Source: Nocardioides guangzhouensis (GTDB lineage Bacteria; Actinomycetota; Actinomycetes; Propionibacteriales; Nocardioidaceae). Taken from it: DNA of 64,000 nucleotides. The position numbers were made by a program, and so were the translations under genes. Shown in pieces: positions 46,335 through 54,040 of the stretch. The notes under the pieces were generated by a model that was given only the letters and a program-made list of their open reading frames with translations, did no database searches and was not told the origin of the DNA. Each line of letters begins with the position of its first letter. Within the stretch, counting starts at the first letter, position 1. The stretch lies in assembly GCF_004519545.1 (NCBI RefSeq), contig NZ_SDKM01000004.1, positions 62,001 through 126,000 on the forward strand. Direction: 5' to 3'.

Positions 46335-46467
46335 CCGAGGTGCCCCGAATTGCGGGCCGAGGTGTGAGTTCTTGCGCGCCGAGGCGCCCTTTCTTGCGAC
46401 ACGAGTCAAGGCCGGGCACCTCGACCATCAAGACCGGGCACCTCGACCATCAAGACCGGGCACCTCG
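46335..46467. repeat. 22-bp-period array with both orientations
   Basis: Direct units start with CCGAGG at 46335, 46357 and 46379, with a weak fourth at 46401. Then GGGCACCTCG, the reverse complement of CGAGGTGCCC, occurs at 46414, 46436 and 46458. Every step within each half is exactly 22 bp. It lies between the TPP riboswitch and the stop codon of the ECF41 gene, and belongs to the same family as the units near dacB. Confidence 0.88.
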
Positions 46468-46469
46468 GG

Positions 46470-47348
46470 CTACCGCGAGATCGGGAGCGCCTCGCCCTCG
46501 AGCCGGGTCAGCTTGTCGGGGTTCCGCACGAAGTACAGCTCGGTGACCAGGCCGTGGTCGATGCGCAGCTGCACGGTGACCGCGAGCTCGCCGTGGAGCC
46601 AGATCCGCAGCGCTGGCAGGCCGTTGAGGTACGTCGAGTCCGCCGCCGTCATCGCCGCCATCCCTTGTGCGGAGGTGGCGCCGATGAAGCGGGCCACCTT
46701 GTCCCGGCCCTGGATCGGCCGGAGCGCCGCCTGCGCCTTGCCCCCGCCGTCGGTGAGCAGCACGCAGTCCGGGGCGAGCAGGTCCATCAGGGCCTGCAGG
46801 TCCCCACCGGCCGCGGCCGCCATGAACCGCTCGACGACCTGCCCCACCTCGTCGGGGGCGGTGAGCCCGGGTCGCCGGGCCTGCACGTGGCTGCGGGCCC
46901 GGCTCGCGACCTGCCGGACCGCCGGCTCGGACTTGTCGACCGCGGCCGCGATGTCGGCGTACCCGAACCCGAAGACCTCGCGGAGCACGAACACCGCGCG
47001 CTCGGTCGGGGTCAGGCTGTCGAGCACCCGCAGCATCGCCATCGACACCGCCTCGGTCAGCTCCACGTCCTCGGCGACGTCGGGGGCGGTGAGCAGCGGC
47101 TCCGGCAGCCACGGGCCGACGTACGTCTCGCGCCGGCGCTGGAGCGTGCGCAGCCGGTTGAGCGCCTGCCGGGTGGCGATCCGTGCGAGGTACGCGCGCT
47201 CGTCGCGCACCGTCGACCGGTCCACCTCCGACCAGCGCAGCCAGGTCTCCTGCACCACGTCCTCGGCGTCGGCCACCGACCCGAGCAGCTCGTAGGCGAC
47301 GGTGAACAGCAGCGCGCGGTGCTGCTCCCAGGGATCGGGGGTGCTCAT
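46470..47348 (-). CDS. ECF41-family sigma factor with SnoaL-like C-terminal domain
   Basis: The 292-residue protein has sigma region 2 (about residues 10-75, DAEDVVQETWLRW), region 4 (about 110-165, TPTERAVFVLREVFGFGYADIA), and a C-terminal SnoaL-like domain (about 175-290). The domain keeps the ECF41 marks DGGGK and NPDKL. In this group the extra domain controls sigma activity in place of an anti-sigma factor. The partner gene at 47416 and the ECF41-type promoter at 48033 complete the usual arrangement. The name sigJ is sometimes used for this group. Confidence 0.93.
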   Translation of the reverse strand: MSTPDPWEQHRALLFTVAYELLGSVADAEDVVQETWLRWSEVDRSTVRDERAYLARIATRQALNRLRTLQRRRETYVGPWLPEPLLTAPDVAEDVELTEAVSMAMLRVLDSLTPTERAVFVLREVFGFGYADIAAAVDKSEPAVRQVASRARSHVQARRPGLTAPDEVGQVVERFMAAAAGGDLQALMDLLAPDCVLLTDGGGKAQAALRPIQGRDKVARFIGATSAQGMAAMTAADSTYLNGLPALRIWLHGELAVTVQLRIDHGLVTELYFVRNPDKLTRLEGEALPISR

Positions 47349-47418
47349 GCGGGGTCCCCGCGGAAGCCTTCGCCGGCGGAGCGCAGCGGGGGAGGCGAAG
47401 GGTTTCGTGGGGTGTTCA
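47349..47418 (-). repeat. stop-to-start linker repeat, copy 1
   Basis: On the minus strand the segment begins with the upstream stop codon as TGAACACCCCACG and ends GGGGACCCCGC before the next ATG. The middle contains the inverted repeat CCTTCGCC/GGCGAAGG. A related 49-base segment joins the two permease genes at 50309-50360, beginning TGATCACCCCACG and ending GAGACCCCGA. Confidence 0.75.
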
Positions 47419-47982
47419 TGCGCCCAAGGGTGCCAGCGAGCAGGAGTCGGCGTAGCCCTGGCTGGCCAGGCCGAGCGCCGCGTTCATCCGGGCCCGCTCG
47501 TTCTCGACGGCGACCATCTTGGTCAGCTCGACCACGGCCTCGACGCCCAGCTGGTCGGTGAGCTTGTCGACCATCCAGTCGGTGACCCCGAGCGGCGTGG
47601 TGCTCATCGCCTCGGCGTACTCCATGACGTCGCGCTCGAGGTCGGTGAACACCTCCGCATCGCGCCACGTCGGGACCTGGCGCACCTTCTCCAGGTCGAG
47701 CCCGTCGTGGTGGGCCATGAAGTACCCGAAGTCCAGGCACCAGCCGCAGCCCACGGTCGCGGCGGCGGTCATCACGGCGTACGCCTTGAGGTGCGGGTCG
47801 AGCCGGTCCCAGGTGGCGGCCTTGCGCTCGAACGCCAGCGTGGCCTTGAGGATCGGCTTGTGGTGGAACAGCGTGTAGGCGACGTCGGGGACCTCGCCGA
47901 ACGTGCGCCTCGTGAACGCCACCAGCAGGCGGCCGTAGGGCCCGGTCAGCTCGGCCTTGGGGATCCGGAAGGTGCTGGGCAC
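47416..47982 (-). CDS. carboxymuconolactone decarboxylase/AhpD-like protein, ECF41 partner
   Basis: The 188-residue protein belongs to the CMD/AhpD superfamily, with a CxxC motif in VGCGWCLDFGYFM, followed by His residues as in AhpD-type peroxidases. Genes of this kind are the usual target of ECF41 sigma factors. GTG 47982 has GAGGAG seven bases upstream. The promoter at 48033-48059 matches the ECF41 consensus, and the sigma gene follows, so both are probably autoregulated. Confidence 0.9.
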   Translation of the reverse strand: MPSTFRIPKAELTGPYGRLLVAFTRRTFGEVPDVAYTLFHHKPILKATLAFERKAATWDRLDPHLKAYAVMTAAATVGCGWCLDFGYFMAHHDGLDLEKVRQVPTWRDAEVFTDLERDVMEYAEAMSTTPLGVTDWMVDKLTDQLGVEAVVELTKMVAVENERARMNAALGLASQGYADSCSLAPLGA

Positions 47983-48032
47983 GGTGGTGCTCCTCGCGGT
48001 GCGGGGCCCGGTGCGGGCCCGTTCACCCACCA

Positions 48033-48059
48033 GACACCGGGCGGGGCGGATCTGTGACA
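48033..48059 (-). promoter_or_regulatory. ECF41-type promoter
   Basis: On the minus strand TGTCACA (48053-48059) is followed, after 16 bases, by TGTC (48033-48036). The known ECF41 promoter consensus is TGTCACA with CGTC about 16 bases later. It lies about 50 bp upstream of the CMD gene start. Confidence 0.85.
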
Positions 48060-48079
48060 GCCCGCCGATGTTCGCGCCG

Positions 48080-48118
48080 CTGGTTGAGGAGCGAGCGCAG
48101 CGAGCGTCTCGAAACCAA
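48080..48118. repeat. palindromic interspersed repeat, copy 3a
   Basis: The 39-bp unit runs from CTGGTTGAGGAGCGAGCG to GCGTCTCGAAACCAA. It has the opposite orientation to the next copy at 48133. Confidence 0.85.
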
Positions 48119-48132
48119 GCCCGAGAGATCCT

Positions 48133-48177
48133 CCGGTGGTTTCGAGACGGTCGCAGAACGACCTCCTCAACCACCGG
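48133..48177. repeat. palindromic interspersed repeat, copy 3b
   Basis: The outer CCGGTGGTT (48133-48141) and AACCACCGG (48169-48177) are exact inverses. The middle reads TTCGAGACGGTCGCAGAACG and is asymmetric. Confidence 0.88.
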
Positions 48178-48186
48178 AAGACGCCC

Positions 48187-48244
48187 CGGCCCGCACCTCC
48201 TCAACCAGCGCAGGACACCGCGGCCCGCACCTCCTCAACCAGCG
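48187..48244. repeat. two direct partial repeats
   Basis: The segments 48187-48210 and 48221-48244 are identical over 24 bases; each contains GCACCTCCTCAACCAGCG. They are 34 bp apart start to start and look like 3' halves of the interspersed palindrome that were duplicated. Confidence 0.85.
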
Positions 48245-48250
48245 GTGGTG

Positions 48251-49399
48251 TCAGGTGCCGAGGTAGGCCTTCGCGAGGTAGCTCACGAAGTGGTAGACCC
48301 CGTCCTCGCTGGGCGCCAGCGGGCCGGGCTCGAAGTGCGGTGCCTTCATCCCGCGCTGCACCGACTCGCACGCGGCCCAGTCCTGACGGTTGGTGAGGTC
48401 CCAGAAGTCCACGGCGTACGTCGGGTCGAACCCCTCGGCGTTCGCGACGTCGGACGGGAACGCCCACGAGCAGCGGATCCGGGTCCGGTCGGGCGTGAGC
48501 GGCGTGAGCAGGTGGGTCATCACGTAGTCGGGGTGCAGGCTGATCAGCAGGTTCGGCAGCACCGCGACGTACATCACCGTGCGCTGCTCGTGCTCGGAGA
48601 GCTTCTGGATCGCGACGCCGCCGCTGCGGCCGTCCAGCGACATCGTCTGGGCGTCGGCGCGGAGGTCCATCCAGCCGCCGACCCAGTTGCCGTCCTTCTC
48701 GATGTTCTCGCCGCTCTCGGGCGGGCTCACCCGGCACAGCTCCGGGTGGATCATCGAGCAGTGGTAGCACTCCTGGTAGTTCTCGATGATCACCTTCCAG
48801 TTGGCCGCCACGTCGTACTCGTGCGAGACGGGGGTGACGAAGCCGGCCGCGCCGTACGGCGCCACCACGGCCTCGAGCTCGCCGATGTGCTCCTCGAACG
48901 GGATGCCGCGACCGGTCCGGTCGACGAACACCCAGCCGTGCCACTCGCGCACCTCGACCGGCTTGAGGCCGAGCGCCGGCTTGTCGAGCTCGGCGCCACG
49001 GTGCCCGGGCGCGCCGATCAGGCTGCCGTCGAGGCGGTAGCTCCAGGCGTGGTAGGGGCAGACGATCGCCTTGGTCTGCTGGGACCCGCCGCAGGGCATC
49101 AGCTCGTGGCCGCGGTGCCGGCAGGCGTTCTCGAAGCCACGGAGCACGCCGTCCCCGTCGCGGGTCAGCAGCACGCCGTACTCACCGACGGACTCGGCGC
49201 TCATGCCGCCGGCCGCGATGTCGCTGGAGCGGCCGAGGCACTGCCAGCCACCGAAGACGTGCTCGCGCTCCCACGCCAGCACCGCGTCGTCGAGGTAGGA
49301 CCCGCGCGGCAACATTCGGCTGGAGCCGAACGGCGCCAGGGCGCGGTGGACCTGCTCGACGTCGACCGGTGCGGGGGGAACGGTTCCGGTGACCAGCAT
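48251..49399 (-). CDS. Rieske-type ring-hydroxylating/N-demethylating oxygenase, alpha subunit
   Basis: The 382-residue protein has an N-terminal Rieske domain with [2Fe-2S] ligands Cys93-x-His95 and Cys114-x2-His117, and a C-terminal domain with a mononuclear iron site in NYQECYHCSMIHPEL. The NWKVxxENYxECYHC block is typical of the GbcA/CntA/choline-monooxygenase type that acts on quaternary amines. No reductase partner is adjacent. It follows the potC gene in the same direction but has its own operator-like palindrome in the short gap. Glycine betaine, carnitine or stachydrine-like compounds are possible substrates. Confidence 0.85.
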   Translation of the reverse strand: MLVTGTVPPAPVDVEQVHRALAPFGSSRMLPRGSYLDDAVLAWEREHVFGGWQCLGRSSDIAAGGMSAESVGEYGVLLTRDGDGVLRGFENACRHRGHELMPCGGSQQTKAIVCPYHAWSYRLDGSLIGAPGHRGAELDKPALGLKPVEVREWHGWVFVDRTGRGIPFEEHIGELEAVVAPYGAAGFVTPVSHEYDVAANWKVIIENYQECYHCSMIHPELCRVSPPESGENIEKDGNWVGGWMDLRADAQTMSLDGRSGGVAIQKLSEHEQRTVMYVAVLPNLLISLHPDYVMTHLLTPLTPDRTRIRCSWAFPSDVANAEGFDPTYAVDFWDLTNRQDWAACESVQRGMKAPHFEPGPLAPSEDGVYHFVSYLAKAYLGT

Positions 49400-49417
49400 G
49401 TGCGTCTCCCTCTGTCA

Positions 49418-49433
49418 TTGAACGGCCATTCAA
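49418..49433. promoter_or_regulatory. palindromic operator-like site before the Rieske gene
   Basis: TTGAACGGCCATTCAA is a 16-bp palindrome with one imperfect base pair. It lies 18 bp before the Rieske start, in the 36-bp gap behind potC. It resembles TetR-type (BetI-like) operators but differs from the three GACTGAACARTCAGTC sites of the neighbouring operons, so a different regulator probably binds. Confidence 0.6.
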
Positions 49434-49435
49434 GC

Positions 49436-50308
49436 CTAGGCCTCGCCGGTGAACACGTCGAGCCTCCCCGCCTCCTTCTCGCCGCGGGTGAACCAGCGGT
49501 AGAGCAGGTAGCCGCCCACCACGGCGAGCACCGAGGCCAGCAGGAGCAGGGTGGTGAGCGCGTTGAGCGCGGGCGTCGGCGCGGCGCGTGCGGTGTTGTA
49601 GACCTTGACCGACACCGGCTCGGTCGAGGAGTCGCCGGACAGGTAGCGGACGATCACGAAGTCGTCGATCACGTCGGCGAACACCAGCACCGCGCTGGCG
49701 AAGATCGCGGGCACCAGCATCCGCATCAGCACCCGGCGTACGGCGCCACCGGGCGAGGCGCCGAGGTCGACCGCGGCCTCTTCGTAGTCGCTGCCGATGG
49801 TGAGCAGACGCGCCCGCACGATCACCACCGGGTAGGCCAGCTGGTAGGTGACCAGGCCGATCACCTGTCCGCTGGTGCCGAGCCCGACCGGGGTCGACAC
49901 CACGGTCACCACGAACAGCAGCGACACCGCGATCAGGATCTCGGGCAGCACGAACGAGATCAGCACGACCACGTCGGCGCCGGACGGGACGCGCCCCCGC
50001 CACCGGTCCAGGCCCAGCGCCATCGCGACGCCGAGGGGGACGGTGATCGCCGTGGCCAGCAGGCCGAGCAGAAGTGTGTGGGTGAGCGCGGTGTGCAGGC
50101 TGGCGTCGTGCCACACCGATCGGAGCGGGTCGCCGTAGTACCACCGCATCGAGAAGCCCTGCCAGTTGGTGCGTGAGCGGCCGTCGTTGAAGGAGAACAG
50201 GACCGCCACCAGCACCGGGACCAGCGACCACACCAGGTAGAGGAAGGTGATCAGCATCAGCCCGTAGGGCCTGCGCCACGGGTTGCGGTACCAGCGGAGG
50301 CTGCTCAT
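49436..50308 (-). CDS. polyamine-type ABC transporter permease (PotC-like)
   Basis: The 290-residue permease has about six membrane helices and the EAA loop EAAVDLGASPGGAVRRVLMRMLVP. It is the second permease of a PotBC-type pair. The ATG 50308 is separated from the potB-like stop by the 49-base linker repeat, with no strong ribosome site. The solute is unknown; PotABCD-type systems carry spermidine, putrescine and also many amines or opine-like compounds. Confidence 0.88.
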   Translation of the reverse strand: MSSLRWYRNPWRRPYGLMLITFLYLVWSLVPVLVAVLFSFNDGRSRTNWQGFSMRWYYGDPLRSVWHDASLHTALTHTLLLGLLATAITVPLGVAMALGLDRWRGRVPSGADVVVLISFVLPEILIAVSLLFVVTVVSTPVGLGTSGQVIGLVTYQLAYPVVIVRARLLTIGSDYEEAAVDLGASPGGAVRRVLMRMLVPAIFASAVLVFADVIDDFVIVRYLSGDSSTEPVSVKVYNTARAAPTPALNALTTLLLLASVLAVVGGYLLYRWFTRGEKEAGRLDVFTGEA

Positions 50309-50360
50309 TCGGGGTCTCTGCGCACAGCGGTGCGAAGCGCGCACGTGCGTGGGGTGATCA
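50309..50360 (-). repeat. stop-to-start linker repeat, copy 2
   Basis: On the minus strand it starts with the potB-like stop codon as TGATCACCCCACG and ends GAGACCCCGA directly before the potC-like ATG. Both ends match the linker at 47349-47418, while the middle differs (ACGTGCGCGC, CTTCGCACCG) but can also fold. Confidence 0.75.
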
Positions 50361-51269
50361 TGACGCCGTGTCCTCGGCGGTGCGGGTGTAGCGGACGTAG
50401 AGCACCATCGGCAGGATCGAGACCAGCAGGATCAGCAGCACGAAGGCACCGGCCTGCCCGGTCTGGCCGGGGGTGAGCACCGAGTTGTTGATCAGGTTGC
50501 CGATCATCGAGGTCTCCGGCGAGCCCGAGAGCAGGTCGGTGGTGAAGTAGTCGCCGAGCATCGGCACGCTGGTCACCAGGACACTGGCGACGACCGCCTG
50601 CCGGCTCAGCGGCCAGGTGACCCGGCGGAACGTCTCCCACCGGCTGGCGCCGAGGTCGCGCGCGGCCTCGAGGGTGGCGGCGGGCATCCGGTCCAGGCCC
50701 GCGAACAGCGGCAGGATCATGTACGGCACGTAGCCGTAGACCAGCCCCATCACCACGGTCTCGGGCTGGCCGCCCAGCCAGTTCACGTGCACGTCGAGCA
50801 GCCCGCCGAGGCTGAGCGCCTTGTTGAACAGCCCGTCGGTCTGCAGCAGGTTCACCCAGGCCAGCATCCGCATCATGTAGCTGATCCAGAACGGCGCGAT
50901 CAGGGCGGCGAGCAGCGCGCCCTTCCATCGGCCGGCGAACCGGGCCGTGTAGTAGGCGACCGGGTAGGCGATCACGAGGCAGAGCAGGCTGGCCACACCG
51001 ACGTACACGACCGTGCGCAGCAGGGCGGGTCGGAAGAAGGCGTCCTGGCCGACGATGTGCTGCCAGACGTACTCGAACTGGGTGAAGTCCCAGTAGACGG
51101 GGTTCCAGACCGGGACCGGCTGGCGCAGGATCGGGTCGACGCCGCCGAACAGGATCGCCAGCACCACGTAGAACGGCGCGACCAGGAGCAGGCCGAGCCA
51201 GACGATGCCGGGGATCGCAAGAGCCGGCCAGAGGAGGCGGGTCCCACCGCGCGCGCCCCGCTCAGCCAC
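50358..51269 (-). CDS. polyamine-type ABC transporter permease (PotB-like)
   Basis: The 303-residue permease has six membrane helices and the EAA loop EAARDLGASRWETFRRVTWPLS. GTG 51269 overlaps the end of the potD-like gene by eight bases. With potD- and potC-like genes it forms a leftward operon read from the operator at 52564. Confidence 0.89.
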   Translation of the reverse strand: MAERGARGGTRLLWPALAIPGIVWLGLLLVAPFYVVLAILFGGVDPILRQPVPVWNPVYWDFTQFEYVWQHIVGQDAFFRPALLRTVVYVGVASLLCLVIAYPVAYYTARFAGRWKGALLAALIAPFWISYMMRMLAWVNLLQTDGLFNKALSLGGLLDVHVNWLGGQPETVVMGLVYGYVPYMILPLFAGLDRMPAATLEAARDLGASRWETFRRVTWPLSRQAVVASVLVTSVPMLGDYFTTDLLSGSPETSMIGNLINNSVLTPGQTGQAGAFVLLILLVSILPMVLYVRYTRTAEDTAS

Positions 51270-52512
51270 CTGCCTTGAACTCCTGCCAGATCTGGTGGTA
51301 CGCCGCGTCCGCCGCCGCCGGCAGCTGCAGGAGGGGCACGCCGACGTCGAAGGCCTTCTCGGTCACCACGGCGCTGGCGAGGTTCTCCGGCACGTAGCCC
51401 TTCGACACCAGGGTCTCGGGAGTGAAAGCGGTCAGCGGCGGCTGGTAGCCGGTGAAGCCGAAGTTGGTCTCGGCGATCTTTTCGTCCAGGAGGTCGTTGA
51501 TGAAGAAGTGCGCGGCGACCGGGTTCTTCCCCTGGGCCAGGCAGACGACCAGGTCGTTGTCGACCTCTCCGACCCCGTCCTCGGGGAACCAGTAGCGCAT
51601 GATGTCGATCGACTTGCTCTTCGGCAGGTAGTACTGCGTGTTGATCGCGTCCCCGGACCACATCTGGCACAGGCCGTACTGCCCGGCGGGCAGCTCGGTG
51701 TACATGCTGATGGTGACCTTCGGGTTCATCGTGTCCTGCAGCTCGAGCATCTGCTTGCGGACCATCGCGATGTCGTCGGGGTCGGTGCTGTTGATGTTCG
51801 TCTGGCCGTTGCGCAGCAGCACCATGGCCATGGCGGTGTGCCAGTCGTCGAGGATGGCCAGGTTGCCGGCGTACTGCGTGTCCCAGAAGCAGTCGTAGGG
51901 GTTGTCGAGCGCCGCGATGTCGTCGGAGATCTTGTCGGTCCGCCAGCCGATGCCGGTGCTGTAGATCGTGTACGGCACGGTGTAGCGCGACCCGCGGTCG
52001 TACCACGGGTCGCGGAAGCCGGGCCAGAGGTTGCCGGCATTGGTCAGGTAGTCGTGGTTGAGCGGCCGCAGCAGGTCGGCCTGCACCAGACGGCCCAGCG
52101 AGTCGTAGCTCGGGAAGTACAGGTCGAAGTCGAGGTTCCCGGCGGCGATCTTGGTGAGAGCCTCGTCGGCGTCGTTGAAGGTCGACAGCCGGATGTCCAC
52201 GCCGTACTGCTTCTCGAAGTCCTTGATCATCCGCGGTGAGAGGTAGTCGGCGTAGTTGTAGATCCGCAGCGTGCTGCCCCGCTCCGGCCGCAGCCCGGAC
52301 TCGATCGCCGGGTTCTTCTTGCTGAGGTCCCAGGTGATCGGGTTGTCGGGCGCGGGGATCTTCTCGGTGCCCCCGCCGCCGGCGGACGACGTCCCGTTGC
52401 CGCCGCAGGCCTGGAGAAGCGGAGCCAGCGCGAACGCCGCCAGCCCACCCTTGAGCACGGACCTGCGCGCGACCTCGGAGCGACCCGAGATCCCTGGACG
52501 GCGCTCCGGCAT
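51262..52512 (-). CDS. polyamine-type ABC transporter substrate-binding protein (PotD-like)
   Basis: The 416-residue protein starts with a twin-arginine signal (ARRSVLKGG) that ends in a lipobox-like LLQAC, so it may be a Tat-exported lipoprotein. The mature part has the PotD/PotF family segments LRIYNYADYLSPRMIKDFEK and YTIYSTGIGWRTDKI. It brings a small amine or related compound to the PotB/PotC-like permeases; the ATPase is encoded separately at 54041. GGGAGGG precedes ATG 52512. It is divergent from the aminotransferase gene. Confidence 0.88.
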   Translation of the reverse strand: MPERRPGISGRSEVARRSVLKGGLAAFALAPLLQACGGNGTSSAGGGGTEKIPAPDNPITWDLSKKNPAIESGLRPERGSTLRIYNYADYLSPRMIKDFEKQYGVDIRLSTFNDADEALTKIAAGNLDFDLYFPSYDSLGRLVQADLLRPLNHDYLTNAGNLWPGFRDPWYDRGSRYTVPYTIYSTGIGWRTDKISDDIAALDNPYDCFWDTQYAGNLAILDDWHTAMAMVLLRNGQTNINSTDPDDIAMVRKQMLELQDTMNPKVTISMYTELPAGQYGLCQMWSGDAINTQYYLPKSKSIDIMRYWFPEDGVGEVDNDLVVCLAQGKNPVAAHFFINDLLDEKIAETNFGFTGYQPPLTAFTPETLVSKGYVPENLASAVVTEKAFDVGVPLLQLPAAADAAYHQIWQEFKAGG

Positions 52513-52537
52513 CGACCCTCCCACGGGGTTCCGAACC

Positions 52538-52579
52538 TTGTTACCCGTCGTCACGGTCGCATAGACTGAACAATCAGTC
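52538..52579 (+). promoter_or_regulatory. divergent promoter with TetR operator, site 1
   Basis: GACTGAACAATCAGTC (52564-52579) has six-base inverted arms around four bases. A rightward -10 TAGACT (52562-52567) overlaps it, and TTGTTA (52538-52543) lies 18 bp upstream as a -35. Leftward, TTGACT can serve as a -35 for the potD-like operon. The site is nearly identical to those at 55831 and 59691. Confidence 0.82.
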
Positions 52580-52620
52580 AATGACCTCGATGCGTCGTAC
52601 CGACCGATCCGGGAGCCCCG

Positions 52621-54015
52621 ATGACCGCCACCGCGAGCCCGCTGTCCGACGAGCTGTCGGACGAGCTCGACGCCCTGATCGCCGAGGAGACCCGCTCGTT
52701 CGTGGCCCGCCAGCCGCAGAGCCGGGCCCACCGGGACCGCGCCGCCCACCTGGCCGGCGGCGCCACCTCGAACTGGCAGATCGCCGAGCCGCAGGCGGTG
52801 TGGTTCAGCCACGGGTCCGGCTCGAAGATCTACGACGTCGACGGCATCGAGTACGCCGACTTCCACGGCGGGTACGGCGTGTCCCTGGCCGGGCACGGGC
52901 ACCCGGCGATCGTGGCCGCGGTCCAGGAACGGGTCACCCGCGGCACCCACTTCGCCCAGCCGACCGAGGACGCGATCGTCGTCGCCGACAACCTCGCCGA
53001 GCGGTTCGACCAGCCCCTGTGGCGGTTCGCGAACTCCGGCACCGAGGCGACGATGGACGCGATCCACCTGATGCGCGCGGCGACCGGGCGCGACCGGATC
53101 CTCAAGGTCGAGGGCTGCTACCACGGGCACCACGACTCGGTGGAGGTCTCCGTGCTGCCCGAGCCGGACGACGACATCGGACCCCCCGACCGGCCGCACG
53201 GCGTGGCCGACAACTCCGGCATCCCCGACGCGATCCTCGACCTGGTCACGATCGTCCCGTTCAACGACCTCGGCGCGGTCGAGCGGGCGCTGGCCGAGCA
53301 CCCCGACCAGGTCGCCGGCATGATCCTCGAACCGGTGATGATGAACGCCGGGATCATCGACCCCGTCGACGGCTACCTCGCGGGGCTCAAGGAGCTGCTG
53401 CACCGCCACGGCGCGCTGCTCACGTTCGACGAGGTGAAGACCGGCCTGACCGTCGGGCCCGGCGGCGTCACCCGCCTGGTCGGCGTCACCCCCGACCTGG
53501 TCTGCCTGGCCAAGGCGATCGGTGGCGGGGTGTCGACCGCCGCGATCGGCGGCACCGAGGAGGTCATGTCGCTGATCGCCGACGGGCGGTACGAGCAGGT
53601 CGGCACGTTCAACGGCAACCCGCTGGCGATGGCCGCCGCCCGGGCGATGCTGACCGAGGTCCTCACCCCCGCGTCGTACGCGCACCTCGACCGGCTGCGC
53701 GACCGGATGACGGTCGGCCTCCAGGACGTGATCGACCGGCACGACCTGCCCTGGCGGGTGGTCACCGCCGGCGCCAAGGGCTGCGTGTCCTTCCTCCCCC
53801 ACCCGATCCGCAACTTCCGCGACTTCCTGCAGCTCGACGGCCGCTACGGCCAGGCACACTGGCTGGTGCAGGCCAACCGCGGCGCGTTCCTGCCGCCCTG
53901 GGGCAAGGTGGAGCAGTGGCTGGTGTCGGTCCAGCACACCGACGAGGACATCGACCGGTTCGTCGCGAACTGCGGCCACCTGGCCTCGCGGCTCACCGCA
54001 CCAGCCGCCCGATGA
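52621..54015 (+). CDS. class III PLP-dependent aminotransferase (HemL-like)
   Basis: The 464-residue enzyme has the fold of glutamate-1-semialdehyde aminomutase and beta-amino acid aminotransferases. FANSGTEATMDAIHLMRAATGR is in the PLP-phosphate region, LLTFDEVKTG holds the Asp that contacts the PLP nitrogen, and Lys298 in CLAKAIGGG forms the Schiff base. It is not the housekeeping hemL, because it stands in a transporter and catabolic cluster. It should move or rearrange an amino group on the imported compound. The potA-like gene follows 25 bp later. Confidence 0.87.
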   Translation: MTATASPLSDELSDELDALIAEETRSFVARQPQSRAHRDRAAHLAGGATSNWQIAEPQAVWFSHGSGSKIYDVDGIEYADFHGGYGVSLAGHGHPAIVAAVQERVTRGTHFAQPTEDAIVVADNLAERFDQPLWRFANSGTEATMDAIHLMRAATGRDRILKVEGCYHGHHDSVEVSVLPEPDDDIGPPDRPHGVADNSGIPDAILDLVTIVPFNDLGAVERALAEHPDQVAGMILEPVMMNAGIIDPVDGYLAGLKELLHRHGALLTFDEVKTGLTVGPGGVTRLVGVTPDLVCLAKAIGGGVSTAAIGGTEEVMSLIADGRYEQVGTFNGNPLAMAAARAMLTEVLTPASYAHLDRLRDRMTVGLQDVIDRHDLPWRVVTAGAKGCVSFLPHPIRNFRDFLQLDGRYGQAHWLVQANRGAFLPPWGKVEQWLVSVQHTDEDIDRFVANCGHLASRLTAPAAR

Positions 54016-54040
54016 CGCCGGACCCGACGAGCCGGACCCG

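Noticed and set aside
52621..54015. Housekeeping glutamate-1-semialdehyde aminomutase (hemL)
   Set aside because: The fold matches, but no other haem genes are near and the promoter carries the operator of the amine island, so a catabolic aminotransferase is more likely.
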